Shown here piece by piece: positions 17,905 through 25,657 of a DNA stretch of 64,000 nucleotides. The first letter of the stretch is position 1; each line of letters begins with the position of its first letter. Origin of the DNA: Sinanaerobacter chloroacetimidivorans (GTDB lineage Bacteria; Bacillota; Clostridia; Peptostreptococcales; Anaerovoracaceae); the NCBI RefSeq assembly GCF_018128545.1, contig NZ_JAGSND010000006.1:62001-126000 (forward strand), read 5' to 3'. Below the pieces are notes generated by a model that was given only the letters and a program-made list of their open reading frames with translations, had not been told where the DNA came from and did no database searches. Position numbers and translations under genes: made by a program.

Positions 17905-19257
17905 TTAATTTTTAATAATAACGGTCTTCGTGGTCTGATCCCAGCTTACGTCTGCATCCAGACTTTCTGAAACAAACCGAACGGGCACCATGGTTCTGCT
18001 ATTAATGAGTTTTGCAGGCACACTAAGCGTTTGCGGAACACCATTCACAGTAGCCGTTTGGTTGCCTATCACAAGTACTATGGTTTTATCTCCGAGGATG
18101 GCTGTCACCTTTTTTTCCGCCGGGTCCCAGGTCAAGGCCGCGCCTATGGCTTCAAAGATCACTTTCATGGGAACCAGCACGCTGCCATCCTGGTTCACCG
18201 GAGGCTGATCAAAGGTCAGATAGGTTCCGTTATACTTTACCTTTATTTCGGAGCTTTGGGCTATTACGTCCGTCATATCATAAAGTGTGTTTTTCCCATC
18301 CAGGTACCTGCTGTAGGCTGCCAGGGCATAAAGCCCCTGTTCTGTAGCCATTAAGTCCGAATTTCCATCAGGAGTATGGCGGAAGCTGCCCTCCGATAAA
18401 TAGTAATCCATTAAAGCAGATAGGTTTGCTTTTGCATCCATTCCCAATGCAGCTTTGCCTATAATGACCTGTATAATGCTCTCTGAGGTCTTTTCCCCCC
18501 AGGTTTCAAAACCCCCGTCGGAATTCTGAATCCGGTTGAGAACTGAAAGGGCCCGGTCGATGGCAGCTTTCACCTTAGGTTCGTTTTTGTATTTTGCCAA
18601 GGCCTGCAAAGCCATGCCGGTTATATCCGGATCCGGTACATTTCCCGTCAGAGAAAAGCCGCCTTGGATACCATTGGCATCTGTGATTTCCTTGCTTAAA
18701 ATATAATCAATGAGCATCTCTCTTGTAGTTTGTACTTCCGCATCGGCAGATGCAGGAACAGAATAATTTTTACTGTCAAAGGCAATTAAAGCAAAGATCG
18801 GACCGTTAATGCCCTGTTTTTTAACATTGTTGAAATCTGACAGCTTTTCAAGCAGGTTGTATCCGCCGACATTGGTAACGTCCTTGCCAATGGCGGTAAG
18901 GGCAAGAACCAGCCGGGAATACTCCGTATACTTGGTTTTCGTTAAAACCCCATCTTTTTCTTTCAGCTCCGCCACAACGTTCTGATAATAGTTATCGTAA
19001 TAGTTTTGAGGCACCCCAACACCGCTGCGGGCAAGGCCCAATACGGACCACTCCCCTCCAATTGATGAAATTACAGGGTTTTTGACAGTGTTAACAATAT
19101 ATTTACTTATTGTGTTAAGTTTTGTCGAAACGTCTGCTTTCGTTAAACCGGCGGTTTGGCTGCCCTCTGCAAAAGCAAAAATGGGCATCGCAAATAACAA
19201 TGTGAACACAAGTAAAATACAGACCGGTATTTTGAATCCCTTCCTCGAACTTCTCAT
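17905..19257 (-). CDS. Secreted alpha/alpha-barrel protein with stalk domain (transcobalamin-barrel-like)
   Basis: A 450-residue exported protein. Signal peptide with cleavage near FAFA-EGS (~32). A helical-repeat barrel (~40-335) resembles the prenyltransferase/squalene-cyclase-like fold of intrinsic factor and transcobalamin, with DPDITGMALQALAKY and NSDGGFETWGEKTSES, the same landmarks as the SLH protein at 9.2 kb. The C-terminal ~110 residues form a copper-amine-oxidase-N1-type stalk domain (VLVPMKVIFEAIGA, MVPVRFVSESLDADVSWD). ATG 19257 follows AAAGGGTGGG; an ATG 21 codons earlier lies before this site. First gene of the riboswitch-2 operon. It appears to be the barrel half, with the next gene supplying the DUF4430 half. 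Confidence 0.82.
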   Translation of the reverse strand: MRSSRKGFKIPVCILLVFTLLFAMPIFAFAEGSQTAGLTKADVSTKLNTISKYIVNTVKNPVISSIGGEWSVLGLARSGVGVPQNYYDNYYQNVVAELKEKDGVLTKTKYTEYSRLVLALTAIGKDVTNVGGYNLLEKLSDFNNVKKQGINGPIFALIAFDSKNYSVPASADAEVQTTREMLIDYILSKEITDANGIQGGFSLTGNVPDPDITGMALQALAKYKNEPKVKAAIDRALSVLNRIQNSDGGFETWGEKTSESIIQVIIGKAALGMDAKANLSALMDYYLSEGSFRHTPDGNSDLMATEQGLYALAAYSRYLDGKNTLYDMTDVIAQSSEIKVKYNGTYLTFDQPPVNQDGSVLVPMKVIFEAIGAALTWDPAEKKVTAILGDKTIVLVIGNQTATVNGVPQTLSVPAKLINSRTMVPVRFVSESLDADVSWDQTTKTVIIKN

Positions 19258-19308
19258 TAAAAATCCCACCCTTTCTATAGAGAAATCTTCTTTATCGAAG
19301 CTGTATAT

Positions 19309-19342
19309 TAAAAAATGCATCCTGGCTAAACGCAGGATGCAT
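19309..19342 (-). terminator. Riboswitch-2 terminator
   Basis: ATGCATCCTG / CAGGATGCAT form a 10-bp stem with an 8-base loop, followed on the minus strand by six T residues. It lies between the compact cobalamin aptamer and the barrel-protein start, as an expression platform would. Confidence 0.8.
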
Positions 19343-19423
19343 CATTGCGAAACAACAGCATCTTAATTGACTGCATACCCCATAGCCTGTGAAGCTGCAG
19401 CTTGAAGCATCTGGTGCTCCAGA

Positions 19424-19521
19424 ATATTGGCAGGTTTTCCGACTATACGGCAGCAGGACTGTTCAGGACTTTCACCCGATTCCCTATTATTTGATTGCGC
19501 TTCTACTACGCACACCAATAT
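19424..19521 (-). promoter_or_regulatory. Compact cobalamin riboswitch (class II-like)
   Basis: Read on the minus strand, the conserved blocks are GGGAATCGGGTGAAAGTCC, CAGTCCTGCTGCCGTATAG and GTCGGAAAACCTGCC, closed by P1 ATATTGG (19521-19515) pairing with CCAATAT (19430-19424). At under 100 bases it is much shorter than the element at 8.3 kb and lacks its extra arm, resembling the compact cobalamin class. It controls the barrel-lipoprotein-ECF operon through the downstream terminator. Confidence 0.78.
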
Positions 19522-19551
19522 CCTTTGCTATGTACTTATTTCTATGCCATT

Positions 19552-19580
19552 ACTTTATCATAACCGACTTTACAAAGCAA
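19552..19580 (-). promoter_or_regulatory. Promoter of the riboswitch-2 operon
   Basis: On the minus strand TTGCTT (19580-19575) and TAAAGT (19557-19552) are 17 bases apart, placing the transcription start just ahead of the compact riboswitch. Confidence 0.4.
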
Positions 19581-19719
19581 GAATTGAATAGAAAACTGTT
19601 CACCTGAATTTCTCACATGGCCAGAAATAGAATTTCGTCCATCAGTTCTTTTTCTTCTGATTTTGCATAAGGATTTGTATAAAGCTCTCTGCGTCTCACA
19701 TTTTAAGGAGGTATACCCT

Positions 19720-21042
19720 ATGGTAAACATGGAAGGACTGACCGGGCGTGTAATCCTGCAAGGCTCACCTGGCTATGACGAAGCAAGACAAAATTATAAC
19801 GGCCGCTTTAACAAATTCCCTAAAATAATCGTTTACTGTGGGGTCACTCAGGACGTTGTCAATGCAATCCTATGGGTACGTAAGCACAGGCTCCCGTTTC
19901 GCATCCGTGGCGGCGGACACAGCTATGAAGCATTTTCCCTTGTTAACGGCGGTCTCATCATTGATGTCAGCGGGCTCCTAACGCTGCAAGTCAATAGAGA
20001 GCGCGGCACAGCACAGATAGGCGCAGGGTTCCGTTTGCTTCCTTTGTACCAAGCGCTTTGGGATCAAGGAGTAACCATCCCTGCCGGGACTTGTCCGACA
20101 GTCTGTATATCCGGAATAACACTCGGAGGAGGCTACGGATTGTTATCCAGGCTATTTGGAATGACCTGCGATAACCTCCTTGAGGTGGAAATGGTTACAG
20201 CGCAAGGCAAAATTATCCGTGCCAATGACAGTCAACATCGCAATCTATTTTGGGCCTGCCGCGGCGGGGGAGACGGCAGCTTTGGTGTGATTACATCCTT
20301 TACCTTTCGAGTTCATCCGATTGGGAATGTCGCTCGTTACAGAATAACATGGAACTTTGCCGACCTCAGAAAAGTGGTGCGTTATTGGCAGATGTGGGCT
20401 CCCCATACCGATTTCCGTCTAACCTCTTTGCTATTACTTCCTGCGCAAAATCAGGGCGATCTACGTTCCAGCGGCGTATTTGTCGGCTCAGAACAAGAGC
20501 TCAGGCAGATTTTACACCCCCTGCAAGAGGCGACTCGGCCCAAGACCGCTGAGTTCCATTCCACTACTTGGATCGAAGCAGCCCGTTTGTTCGCGGGACG
20601 ACCCGTAAAGCAAGAGAAATTTAAAAATTCTTCTGCCTATGCCTACGAACCTTTGTCAGATGCAGCTCTAGACATACTGATTCATAACCTGCAAACCGTA
20701 CCCGGCCCGGCTAATGTGGCGGCCTTTGACTCCTATGGGGGGGCGATTGGCCAAGTACGCGCCGATGCAACGTCATTCGTGCATCGTAAGGCCTTGTTCG
20801 TGATCCAATACCAATCCTATTGGGAGCAAGATGCGGAAGCAGATAAAAACATCCAATGGATCGAGCGATTTCGTACCTCTATGCTCCCCTATACTCGCGG
20901 CGCATTTCGCAACTACTGCGACTCCTTGATCCCTGATTGGCCTGCTGCATACTTCGGAGATAACTTCGCCAGGCTGAAGAATGTTAAACAAATATACGAT
21001 CCTGAGAATCTTTTTCGCTTTGAACAAAGCATTCCAAAATAA
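19720..21042 (+). CDS. FAD-linked oxidase, berberine-bridge-enzyme family
   Basis: Oxygen-linked flavoprotein oxidase/dehydrogenase of 440 residues. An FAD-binding PCMH domain covers ~30-205 and a BBE C-terminal segment (NYCDSLIPDW...YDPENLFRFEQSI) ends the protein. His67 in RIRGGGHSYE and Cys125 in PAGTCPTVCISG occupy the two positions that attach FAD covalently in bicovalent family members. AAGGAGG lies 8 bases before ATG 19720; the frame is open 19 codons upstream without a site. The substrate (sugar, alkaloid-like or phenolic) is unknown. An oxygen-using enzyme is somewhat unexpected in an anaerobe, and the gene stands alone with no obvious pathway. Confidence 0.87.
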   Translation: MVNMEGLTGRVILQGSPGYDEARQNYNGRFNKFPKIIVYCGVTQDVVNAILWVRKHRLPFRIRGGGHSYEAFSLVNGGLIIDVSGLLTLQVNRERGTAQIGAGFRLLPLYQALWDQGVTIPAGTCPTVCISGITLGGGYGLLSRLFGMTCDNLLEVEMVTAQGKIIRANDSQHRNLFWACRGGGDGSFGVITSFTFRVHPIGNVARYRITWNFADLRKVVRYWQMWAPHTDFRLTSLLLLPAQNQGDLRSSGVFVGSEQELRQILHPLQEATRPKTAEFHSTTWIEAARLFAGRPVKQEKFKNSSAYAYEPLSDAALDILIHNLQTVPGPANVAAFDSYGGAIGQVRADATSFVHRKALFVIQYQSYWEQDAEADKNIQWIERFRTSMLPYTRGAFRNYCDSLIPDWPAAYFGDNFARLKNVKQIYDPENLFRFEQSIPK

Positions 21043-21114
21043 AATATATTCAGTAAGTAATCTTAAGAAAAATTCTTCGAAGTACTCTGCATAGCGTATA
21101 GGGGGGTGTTGGAA

Positions 21115-21765
21115 TTGGCAATTTACGAATGGGGGGTTGACTCCGCCGAGAATGTAACGGAAGATTTATTTCAATGTGTTTTGTGTAATTTCGGATATCC
21201 GAAATTTTGGGGAAGATACCTGGTAAGAGTTCCTGGTGTTTCAGAAGGGCTAACAAAACAGGAAATCACATTGATTCGAAGTAAAGGTATAAAATTATTA
21301 CCTATTTATAATTTTTTTCAAGAGGCAATAGGATATATGCAGGGAAGAGAAGCTGCAAATCTTGCAGTATTTCATGCTCGAAATCTCGGAATACCGAAAG
21401 GTACTCCATTATTTGCGAATATAGAGCGATTTTTTCAAATTGATCACGAATGGATTCAAGGTTGGACGGAGGCAATACTTACAAGCGGATATAAAAGCGG
21501 TATTTACAACGATCCGGTGACAGGTGGTTTTAGTAAAGCGTTTTGTAATGCAGCAAAGGAAAATAAAAAAATAAAAATGCTGAATATATTATGGAGCGCC
21601 GAGCCGGAGTTGGAACCTAGCGGTCCTTGGAATCCTCCAAATTATAGACCGTTGGCCCCTCATTGCGGCGGAAGAGTATGGGCTTGGCAATACAGCAGAA
21701 AGGTAACTCAGTGTTCAATTGATACTAATTTAGCCAACAGCAGCTTAGTAAATATTCTATGGTAA
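21115..21765 (+). CDS. DUF1906 glycoside-hydrolase-like protein
   Basis: A 217-residue protein without signal peptide matching the DUF1906 (Rv2525c-like) fold, a TIM-barrel related to GH25 lysozymes. It begins with AIYEWGVDSAENVTEDL and contains FWGRYLVR, GIKLLPIYNFF, LGIPKGTPLFANIE and a final VWAWQYSR strand. The acidic residues of GVDSAE and FANIE sit where catalytic acids are expected. The likely start is TTG 21115, which has AGGGGGG about 8 bases upstream; a GTG at 21106 overlaps that site. Members are thought to act on peptidoglycan or glycans, but activity is unproven. Confidence 0.72.
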   Translation: MAIYEWGVDSAENVTEDLFQCVLCNFGYPKFWGRYLVRVPGVSEGLTKQEITLIRSKGIKLLPIYNFFQEAIGYMQGREAANLAVFHARNLGIPKGTPLFANIERFFQIDHEWIQGWTEAILTSGYKSGIYNDPVTGGFSKAFCNAAKENKKIKMLNILWSAEPELEPSGPWNPPNYRPLAPHCGGRVWAWQYSRKVTQCSIDTNLANSSLVNILW

Positions 21766-21946
21766 TATTCCCAGACCCATCAAAAATTTTTTTTAAATAA
21801 TTAAAGTTTTTGTGATTTAGTTACAGATAGAATTTTTTAGATGATTATAATGGAATTATAGAACAAATAATAATAAATATATTTTCTAATTTGTTCACCA
21901 AAATCGCTATTGCTTATTAATAATAATAAATAAGGAGTTGAATAAA

Positions 21947-22258
21947 ATGAGTGCATTAACAATTACGAAAGAAAATTTTGAATCTGAGGTTCTGCAATCT
22001 GATAAACCGGTATTACTTGATTTCTGGGCAGCCTGGTGCGGACCCTGCAAAATGGTTTCACCGGTTATTGACGAAATTGCCAGTGAAATCCAGGATGCTA
22101 AGGTATGCAAGATCAATGTAGATGAGCAACCGGAGCTTGCCGCCAAGTTTAAAATTATGAGCATTCCCACGCTGGCTGTCATGAAGGGCGGTGAGGTCAT
22201 CCAAACTGCAGTAGGCGCAAAACATAAGTCGGCGATCCTGTCCATGCTTAACGCCTGA
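21947..22258 (+). CDS. trxA: Thioredoxin
   Basis: Small dithiol-disulfide oxidoreductase of 103 residues. The active site WCGPC (Cys31, Cys34) and the cis-proline loop MSIPTLAV are intact. AAGGAG lies 9 bases before the ATG; a TTG three codons earlier is too close to that site. It stands alone with no thioredoxin reductase in the window. A 9-bp inverted repeat (AACGCCTGA / TCAGGCGTT, 22250-22274) spans the stop codon. Confidence 0.95.
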   Translation: MSALTITKENFESEVLQSDKPVLLDFWAAWCGPCKMVSPVIDEIASEIQDAKVCKINVDEQPELAAKFKIMSIPTLAVMKGGEVIQTAVGAKHKSAILSMLNA

Positions 22259-22292
22259 TCCATGCTCAGGCGTTTGGCAGGAGCAAAACATC

Positions 22293-22338
22293 AAAAAATA
22301 GACTATGTTGTTGAATTATTTTACACATAGTCTTTTTT
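22293..22338. terminator. Bidirectional terminator between trxA and a convergent gene
   Basis: AGACTATGT pairs with ACATAGTCT and is flanked by A6 on the left and T6 on the right. It serves both trxA and the minus-strand gene that ends at 22344. Confidence 0.75.
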
Positions 22339-22343
22339 AGTTT

Positions 22344-22937
22344 TCAGGTCCTGGCAGGACTCATTCCGGATGCAATAATCCCCTTTGCCATATAGCTGCC
22401 CATAAGAACAGCCGTATCCTCCAGTTTTTTATAAATTGTATTCTCCAGATCATAATTGCCTTGCATCTGAGCCACGATTCCATCTATTGTCGTTTTGATA
22501 TATTGATCCAGAAAATTTCTCCATATGTTCTCGTCCCAATAAATATTAATTTTAGAAAGGAATGATGCCAGTTCACCAGCACTTCTATACCATCGGGCTG
22601 TACTTGTGTTTACCAGCTCCGTATCTCCTTTATACATGCCATCAATTACATTCATGGCGCTGATAATAAAATTGGTCAAATGGTTTACAAAATCCTGTGC
22701 TACTTTTGTGCCATAAAATAGACTTATCGTTTCATAAAAATCTGAAGGCGCACTGTATAATTGATTTGCAATCGCCTCTAAATTCGGCAGATTATAGACA
22801 GTAGAACGTAAATAAGCTCTTGTCCAAGAGGCAATATTCATCCAGTATCTTAGGAATGCAATAATGATATTCATTTGCTCATGAGTGATTAAGTAGGGTG
22901 TTTCCGGAATTGTCCCTTCCTGGTTACGGTTAACCAT
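22344..22937 (-). CDS. Uncharacterised helical protein
   Basis: I do not recognise a characterised family. The 197-residue protein begins MVNRNQEGTIPETPYLITHEQ and is rich in aromatic and amphipathic helical segments (MNIIIAFLRYWMNIASWTRAYL, IISAMNVIDGMYKGD). It has no signal peptide, no Cys and no obvious catalytic motif. AAGGAG lies 8 bases before ATG 22937, so the open frame upstream of it (to 23087) is not coding and would overlap the ferredoxin gene. It is transcribed after the ferredoxin terminator. Confidence 0.7.
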   Translation of the reverse strand: MVNRNQEGTIPETPYLITHEQMNIIIAFLRYWMNIASWTRAYLRSTVYNLPNLEAIANQLYSAPSDFYETISLFYGTKVAQDFVNHLTNFIISAMNVIDGMYKGDTELVNTSTARWYRSAGELASFLSKINIYWDENIWRNFLDQYIKTTIDGIVAQMQGNYDLENTIYKKLEDTAVLMGSYMAKGIIASGMSPART

Positions 22938-22975
22938 TTGATATGTCTCCTTAAAGAATCGAATACTACAATATA

Positions 22976-23021
22976 TGAAAAAGGACTTCTTTTGGTTTGT
23001 TTTTAACTCAAAAAGAAGTCC
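22976..23021 (-). terminator. Terminator of the ferredoxin gene
   Basis: An 11-bp perfect stem (AAAAGAAGTCC / GGACTTCTTTT on the relevant strands), followed on the minus strand by T residues, lies between the ferredoxin stop and the next gene. Confidence 0.75.
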
Positions 23022-23044
23022 AGAATTATCTTTAAGGTCTAACC

Positions 23045-23284
23045 TTATTCCAGTGCAAGAGCCCTCATCGGACAGAACTTTACGCATTTACCGCATTTGA
23101 TGCAGATATCCTCATTCACCTCGGGCGCTGCATTTCCTTTCTGAGACAATGCACCTACCGGACAGATCCTAACGGACGGGCAGGGATGGTTTTGAGGACA
23201 TCGGCTTACCTTTACCACCAAATTCTTATCATTTGCAGATTCTTTATTATTATTTTCCTTATGGATTTGAAAAAATTTGTTCAT
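23045..23284 (-). CDS. Small 4Fe-4S ferredoxin-like protein
   Basis: A 79-residue electron carrier. The C-terminal CIKCGKCVKFCP is a typical 4Fe-4S motif. An N-terminal CPQNHPCPSVRICPVGAL supplies further cysteines that could complete a second cluster, though its spacing is not the standard CxxCxxCxxxCP. GAGGG precedes the ATG. It is divergent from the DUF134/Mrp genes, a typical neighbourhood for iron-sulfur assembly. Confidence 0.85.
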   Translation of the reverse strand: MNKFFQIHKENNNKESANDKNLVVKVSRCPQNHPCPSVRICPVGALSQKGNAAPEVNEDICIKCGKCVKFCPMRALALE

Positions 23285-23425
23285 AGTTATTTCCCTCTAT
23301 TCCTTACTTATGATTCATTTTCTCCTATTATACCGTATCCAGACTGATCCTTCTGTGATTTAATCACTTGAGAACTCCAAAGAATCAATGATTTTACTTT
23401 AATTTATTAAGGTTCTTTTCCAATG

Positions 23426-23454
23426 TTGACAGAAGAATTGAATCCCGATAAACT
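23426..23454 (+). promoter_or_regulatory. Promoter of the DUF134 gene
   Basis: Perfect TTGACA (23426-23431), 17-base spacer, TAAACT (23449-23454). The ~95-base leader that follows contains a direct duplication of TATAAATCATTTAAT. Confidence 0.65.
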
Positions 23455-23548
23455 ATAACCAGACTTTTGGTCTTGATCTTTACGTAAAATATAAATCATT
23501 TAATTATAAATCATTTAATATATAAATTTTTCAATGGAGTTGATAAGA

Positions 23549-24016
23549 TTGGCCAGACCCACAAAATGGAGAAAAATCGAGAATATACCGGCAATCCCTT
23601 ACTTTGTTCCTTCAGAGCAGGACATCCCTGAACTGCCGAAAAATGTTTTAAAGCTGGAAGAGCTTGAGGCCATAAGGCTGAAGGACCTGGAAGGACTGGA
23701 ACAGGAAGAATGTGCTTCCAGGATGGAAGTTTCCCGTCCTACCTTTCAACGTATCCTGATTTCTGCAAGGGAAAAAATTGCCGACAGTCTGATAAATGGG
23801 AAAACCATTTTGATAGAGGGCGGCAACTTTACCAGAAACATCTGCCCGGTAAAATGTTCCGGCTGCGGCAAGGAATGGATGGAAAGCTTTGAAAAGCTGG
23901 ATGCTATTAAACATAAGGAATATGTCTGCCCAAGCTGCGGCTCTCCGGATATAACTTGTGAAAAAAGCTGCAAAGGAAAGTTCTGCCATAAAAATTGTTG
24001 TCATCACAGTCTATAA
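23549..24016 (+). CDS. DUF134-family predicted DNA-binding protein
   Basis: A 155-residue protein beginning MARPTKWRKIE, the usual DUF134 N-terminus. It has a sigma-70-region-4-like helix-turn-helix (LEAIRLKDLEGLEQEECASRMEVSRPTFQRIL, ~35-68) and a C-terminal Cys-rich zinc- or cluster-binding tail (CPVKCSGC, CPSCGSPDITC, CKGKFCHKNCC). The start is TTG 23549 with GGAG upstream; an ATG five codons earlier is too close to the site. Families of this type are commonly next to Mrp/NBP35 ATPases, as here. A role as metal or Fe-S responsive regulator is inference. Confidence 0.85.
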   Translation: MARPTKWRKIENIPAIPYFVPSEQDIPELPKNVLKLEELEAIRLKDLEGLEQEECASRMEVSRPTFQRILISAREKIADSLINGKTILIEGGNFTRNICPVKCSGCGKEWMESFEKLDAIKHKEYVCPSCGSPDITCEKSCKGKFCHKNCCHHSL

Positions 24017-24046
24017 TTGATTTCATTTTTTTAGTATATTTGGCAA

Positions 24047-24093
24047 CAATAAACCAGGGGGTTTATTGACATATGTCCAAAACAGAGTATACT
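24047..24093 (+). promoter_or_regulatory. Promoter and candidate operator of the Mrp gene
   Basis: TTGACA (24066-24071) and TATACT (24088-24093) are 16 bases apart. Two dyads overlap the -35 box: CAATAAACC-AGGG-GGTTTATTG (24047-24068) and the perfect palindrome GACATATGTC (24068-24077). A repressor bound here would block polymerase; the DUF134 protein encoded just upstream is a candidate. Confidence 0.55.
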
Positions 24094-24147
24094 AAAATCG
24101 TAACGAGTATATGCTAAAATGAAAATCAATAAAAGGAGAGCATAAAA

Positions 24148-24984
24148 ATGAGCGAAAATTGCAGCAAAACCTGCAGTACCTGTGATAAAGATTGCAGCGA
24201 AAGAGAAGAGCAGCCGAAAAGTCTGGTAGAAAAGCCTCACGATTACAGTAATATTAAGAAAGTAATCGGTATTGTCAGCGGAAAAGGAGGCGTAGGCAAG
24301 TCTTTGGTAACCTCTATGCTGGCAGTATCCATGAGGCGGATGGGATATAGCACAGCAATTCTGGATGCCGACGTTACAGGCCCTTCCATTCCAAAAGCCT
24401 TTGGCATTAAGAAAAAAGCCGTAGCTAACGAACTAGGAATCCTCCCGATCGAAACCAAAACCGGCATTGATATTATGTCGGTGAATCTCCTGCTTGAAAA
24501 CGACACGGATCCTGTTATCTGGAGAGGTCCGATTATCTCCGGAATGGTGAAGCAATTCTGGACTGATGTCATATGGGGTGATATTGATTATATGTTTGTT
24601 GATATGCCGCCGGGAACAGGTGATGTATCTTTAACGGTCTTCCAGTCTTTACCGATCGATGGAATCGTTATCGTAACTTCCCCTCAGGAATTGGTCTCCA
24701 TGATAGTCTCAAAAGCCGTAAAAATGGCAGATATGATGAATATCCCCATTCTGGGGCTGGTAGAAAATATGTCCTATCTGGAATGTCCTGACTGCCATAA
24801 GCAGATCAAAGTATTCGGAGACAGCCACATAGATACCATTGCAGAAGAATACGGAATTCAAGTGATTGCAAAACTTCCGCTAAATCCTGAAATCGCTTCT
24901 CTTTGCGATAAGGGGATGATAGAACTTCTGCAGGGAGACTATTTAAATGAAATTGTTGATAAAATAGAAAAAGTGACAGAATAA
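24148..24984 (+). CDS. Mrp/NBP35-type P-loop ATPase, Fe-S cluster carrier
   Basis: Cytosolic ATPase that binds and delivers 4Fe-4S clusters. The protein is 278 residues. An N-terminal Cys-rich stretch (CSKTCSTCDKDC) recalls NBP35. The deviant Walker A GKGGVGKS is near residue 50, DMPPGTGD is the switch region, and a C-terminal CPDC pair near 215 would bridge a cluster in the dimer. GGAG precedes the ATG. It follows the DUF134 gene but has its own promoter. Confidence 0.92.
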   Translation: MSENCSKTCSTCDKDCSEREEQPKSLVEKPHDYSNIKKVIGIVSGKGGVGKSLVTSMLAVSMRRMGYSTAILDADVTGPSIPKAFGIKKKAVANELGILPIETKTGIDIMSVNLLLENDTDPVIWRGPIISGMVKQFWTDVIWGDIDYMFVDMPPGTGDVSLTVFQSLPIDGIVIVTSPQELVSMIVSKAVKMADMMNIPILGLVENMSYLECPDCHKQIKVFGDSHIDTIAEEYGIQVIAKLPLNPEIASLCDKGMIELLQGDYLNEIVDKIEKVTE

Positions 24985-24990
24985 ATAATA

Positions 24991-25106
24991 ATGGAAGCCG
25001 CCCGCCGGGGGAAAGCGAAATGGAAGCTGCCCGCCAGGAAAAAGCGAAATGGAAGCTGTCTGCCAGGAAAAAGCGAAATGGAAGCTGCCCGCCAGAAGAA
25101 CGCGGA
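24991..25106 (+). repeat. Four tandem 29-bp GC-rich repeats
   Basis: Units begin at 24991, 25020, 25049 and 25078, each starting ATGGAAGC and including GCCCGCCAGGAAAAAGCGAA or a close variant. The array follows the Mrp stop and precedes its terminator. 29 is not a multiple of three and no ribosome binding site is present, so the open frames through it are not credible genes. Confidence 0.85.
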
Positions 25107-25144
25107 ATGGGCGGTGATGCAGCTGAAATCCTAAAAAAGAATGA

Positions 25145-25176
25145 AGCTCCGGAACATAGGATCCGGAGCTGTTTTT
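25145..25176 (+). terminator. Terminator of the Mrp transcript
   Basis: AGCTCCGGA / TCCGGAGCT stem with an 8-base loop and a following GTTTTTAT tail, immediately before the stop of the convergent lipoprotein gene. Confidence 0.8.
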
Positions 25177-25177
25177 A

Positions 25178-25657
25178 TCAGTGGGTAACCGTCTCCAGGC
25201 CCCTTTCCTCCATAACTGTGAGACTGCTTAGATTAAGGCATAAGTACTCAATTCCGTCTTCCTCCAGCCACTCGAGAGTGCCCACTACTTCAATCCAGTC
25301 ATTTTCCTCGGGGAGATCCCCGTCCCAGTAAAATTCGAACCCGGCAAGGCTATCGGTAGTGCAGCAGCCAGGTCCGTTTCGTACAACATTATTATAGTAT
25401 TTTCCGTCATACTCTGAAATCAAATAAAATCCTTGGAGCTTAATATTCTTGTTCATGTAATCGTCGGTATTCACATAAATGTCGTTTATCTGTGTGACAA
25501 ACATTTCTTCGGAGATCTCCATCGTCGGCAGGCCGTTTTCCGCTGTCACGACTTCTTTTTCTTTCTCCTTGCATCCTGTGAAAAAGAGCAAAACCAACAG
25601 GGCCAGAATCAAGAGACTAATTTGGCAGCCTTTACTTTTATCGCTTTTATAATTCAT
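25178..25657 (-). CDS. Lipoprotein at the end of the zinc operon
   Basis: A 159-residue lipoprotein. A hydrophobic signal ends in the lipobox FFTGC (Cys ~29). The mature part has a small beta-rich domain, NDIYVNTDDYMNKNIKLQGF, with GPGCCTTDSLAGFEFYWDG, resembling the C-terminal half of TIGR03943/DUF1980 (YcgQ-like) proteins often linked to zinc operons. The vicinal Cys pair and nearby Asp could bind metal. Its ATG overlaps the znuB stop by four bases, so it is the last gene of the operon. Function is inferred from location. Confidence 0.72.
   Translation of the reverse strand: MNYKSDKSKGCQISLLILALLVLLFFTGCKEKEKEVVTAENGLPTMEISEEMFVTQINDIYVNTDDYMNKNIKLQGFYLISEYDGKYYNNVVRNGPGCCTTDSLAGFEFYWDGDLPEENDWIEVVGTLEWLEEDGIEYLCLNLSSLTVMEERGLETVTH

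Noticed and set aside
22250..22274. Terminator of trxA
   Set aside because: The 9-bp dyad spans the stop codon and is not followed by T residues; the hairpin at 22293-22338 is a better terminator.
22938..23087. N-terminal extension of the unknown 197-aa protein
   Set aside because: It would overlap the ferredoxin gene and its terminator; AAGGAG precedes the ATG at 22937.
25020..25331. Plus-strand open frame over the 29-bp repeats into the lipoprotein gene
   Set aside because: No ribosome site, crosses a strong terminator and overlaps the lipoprotein gene on the other strand.
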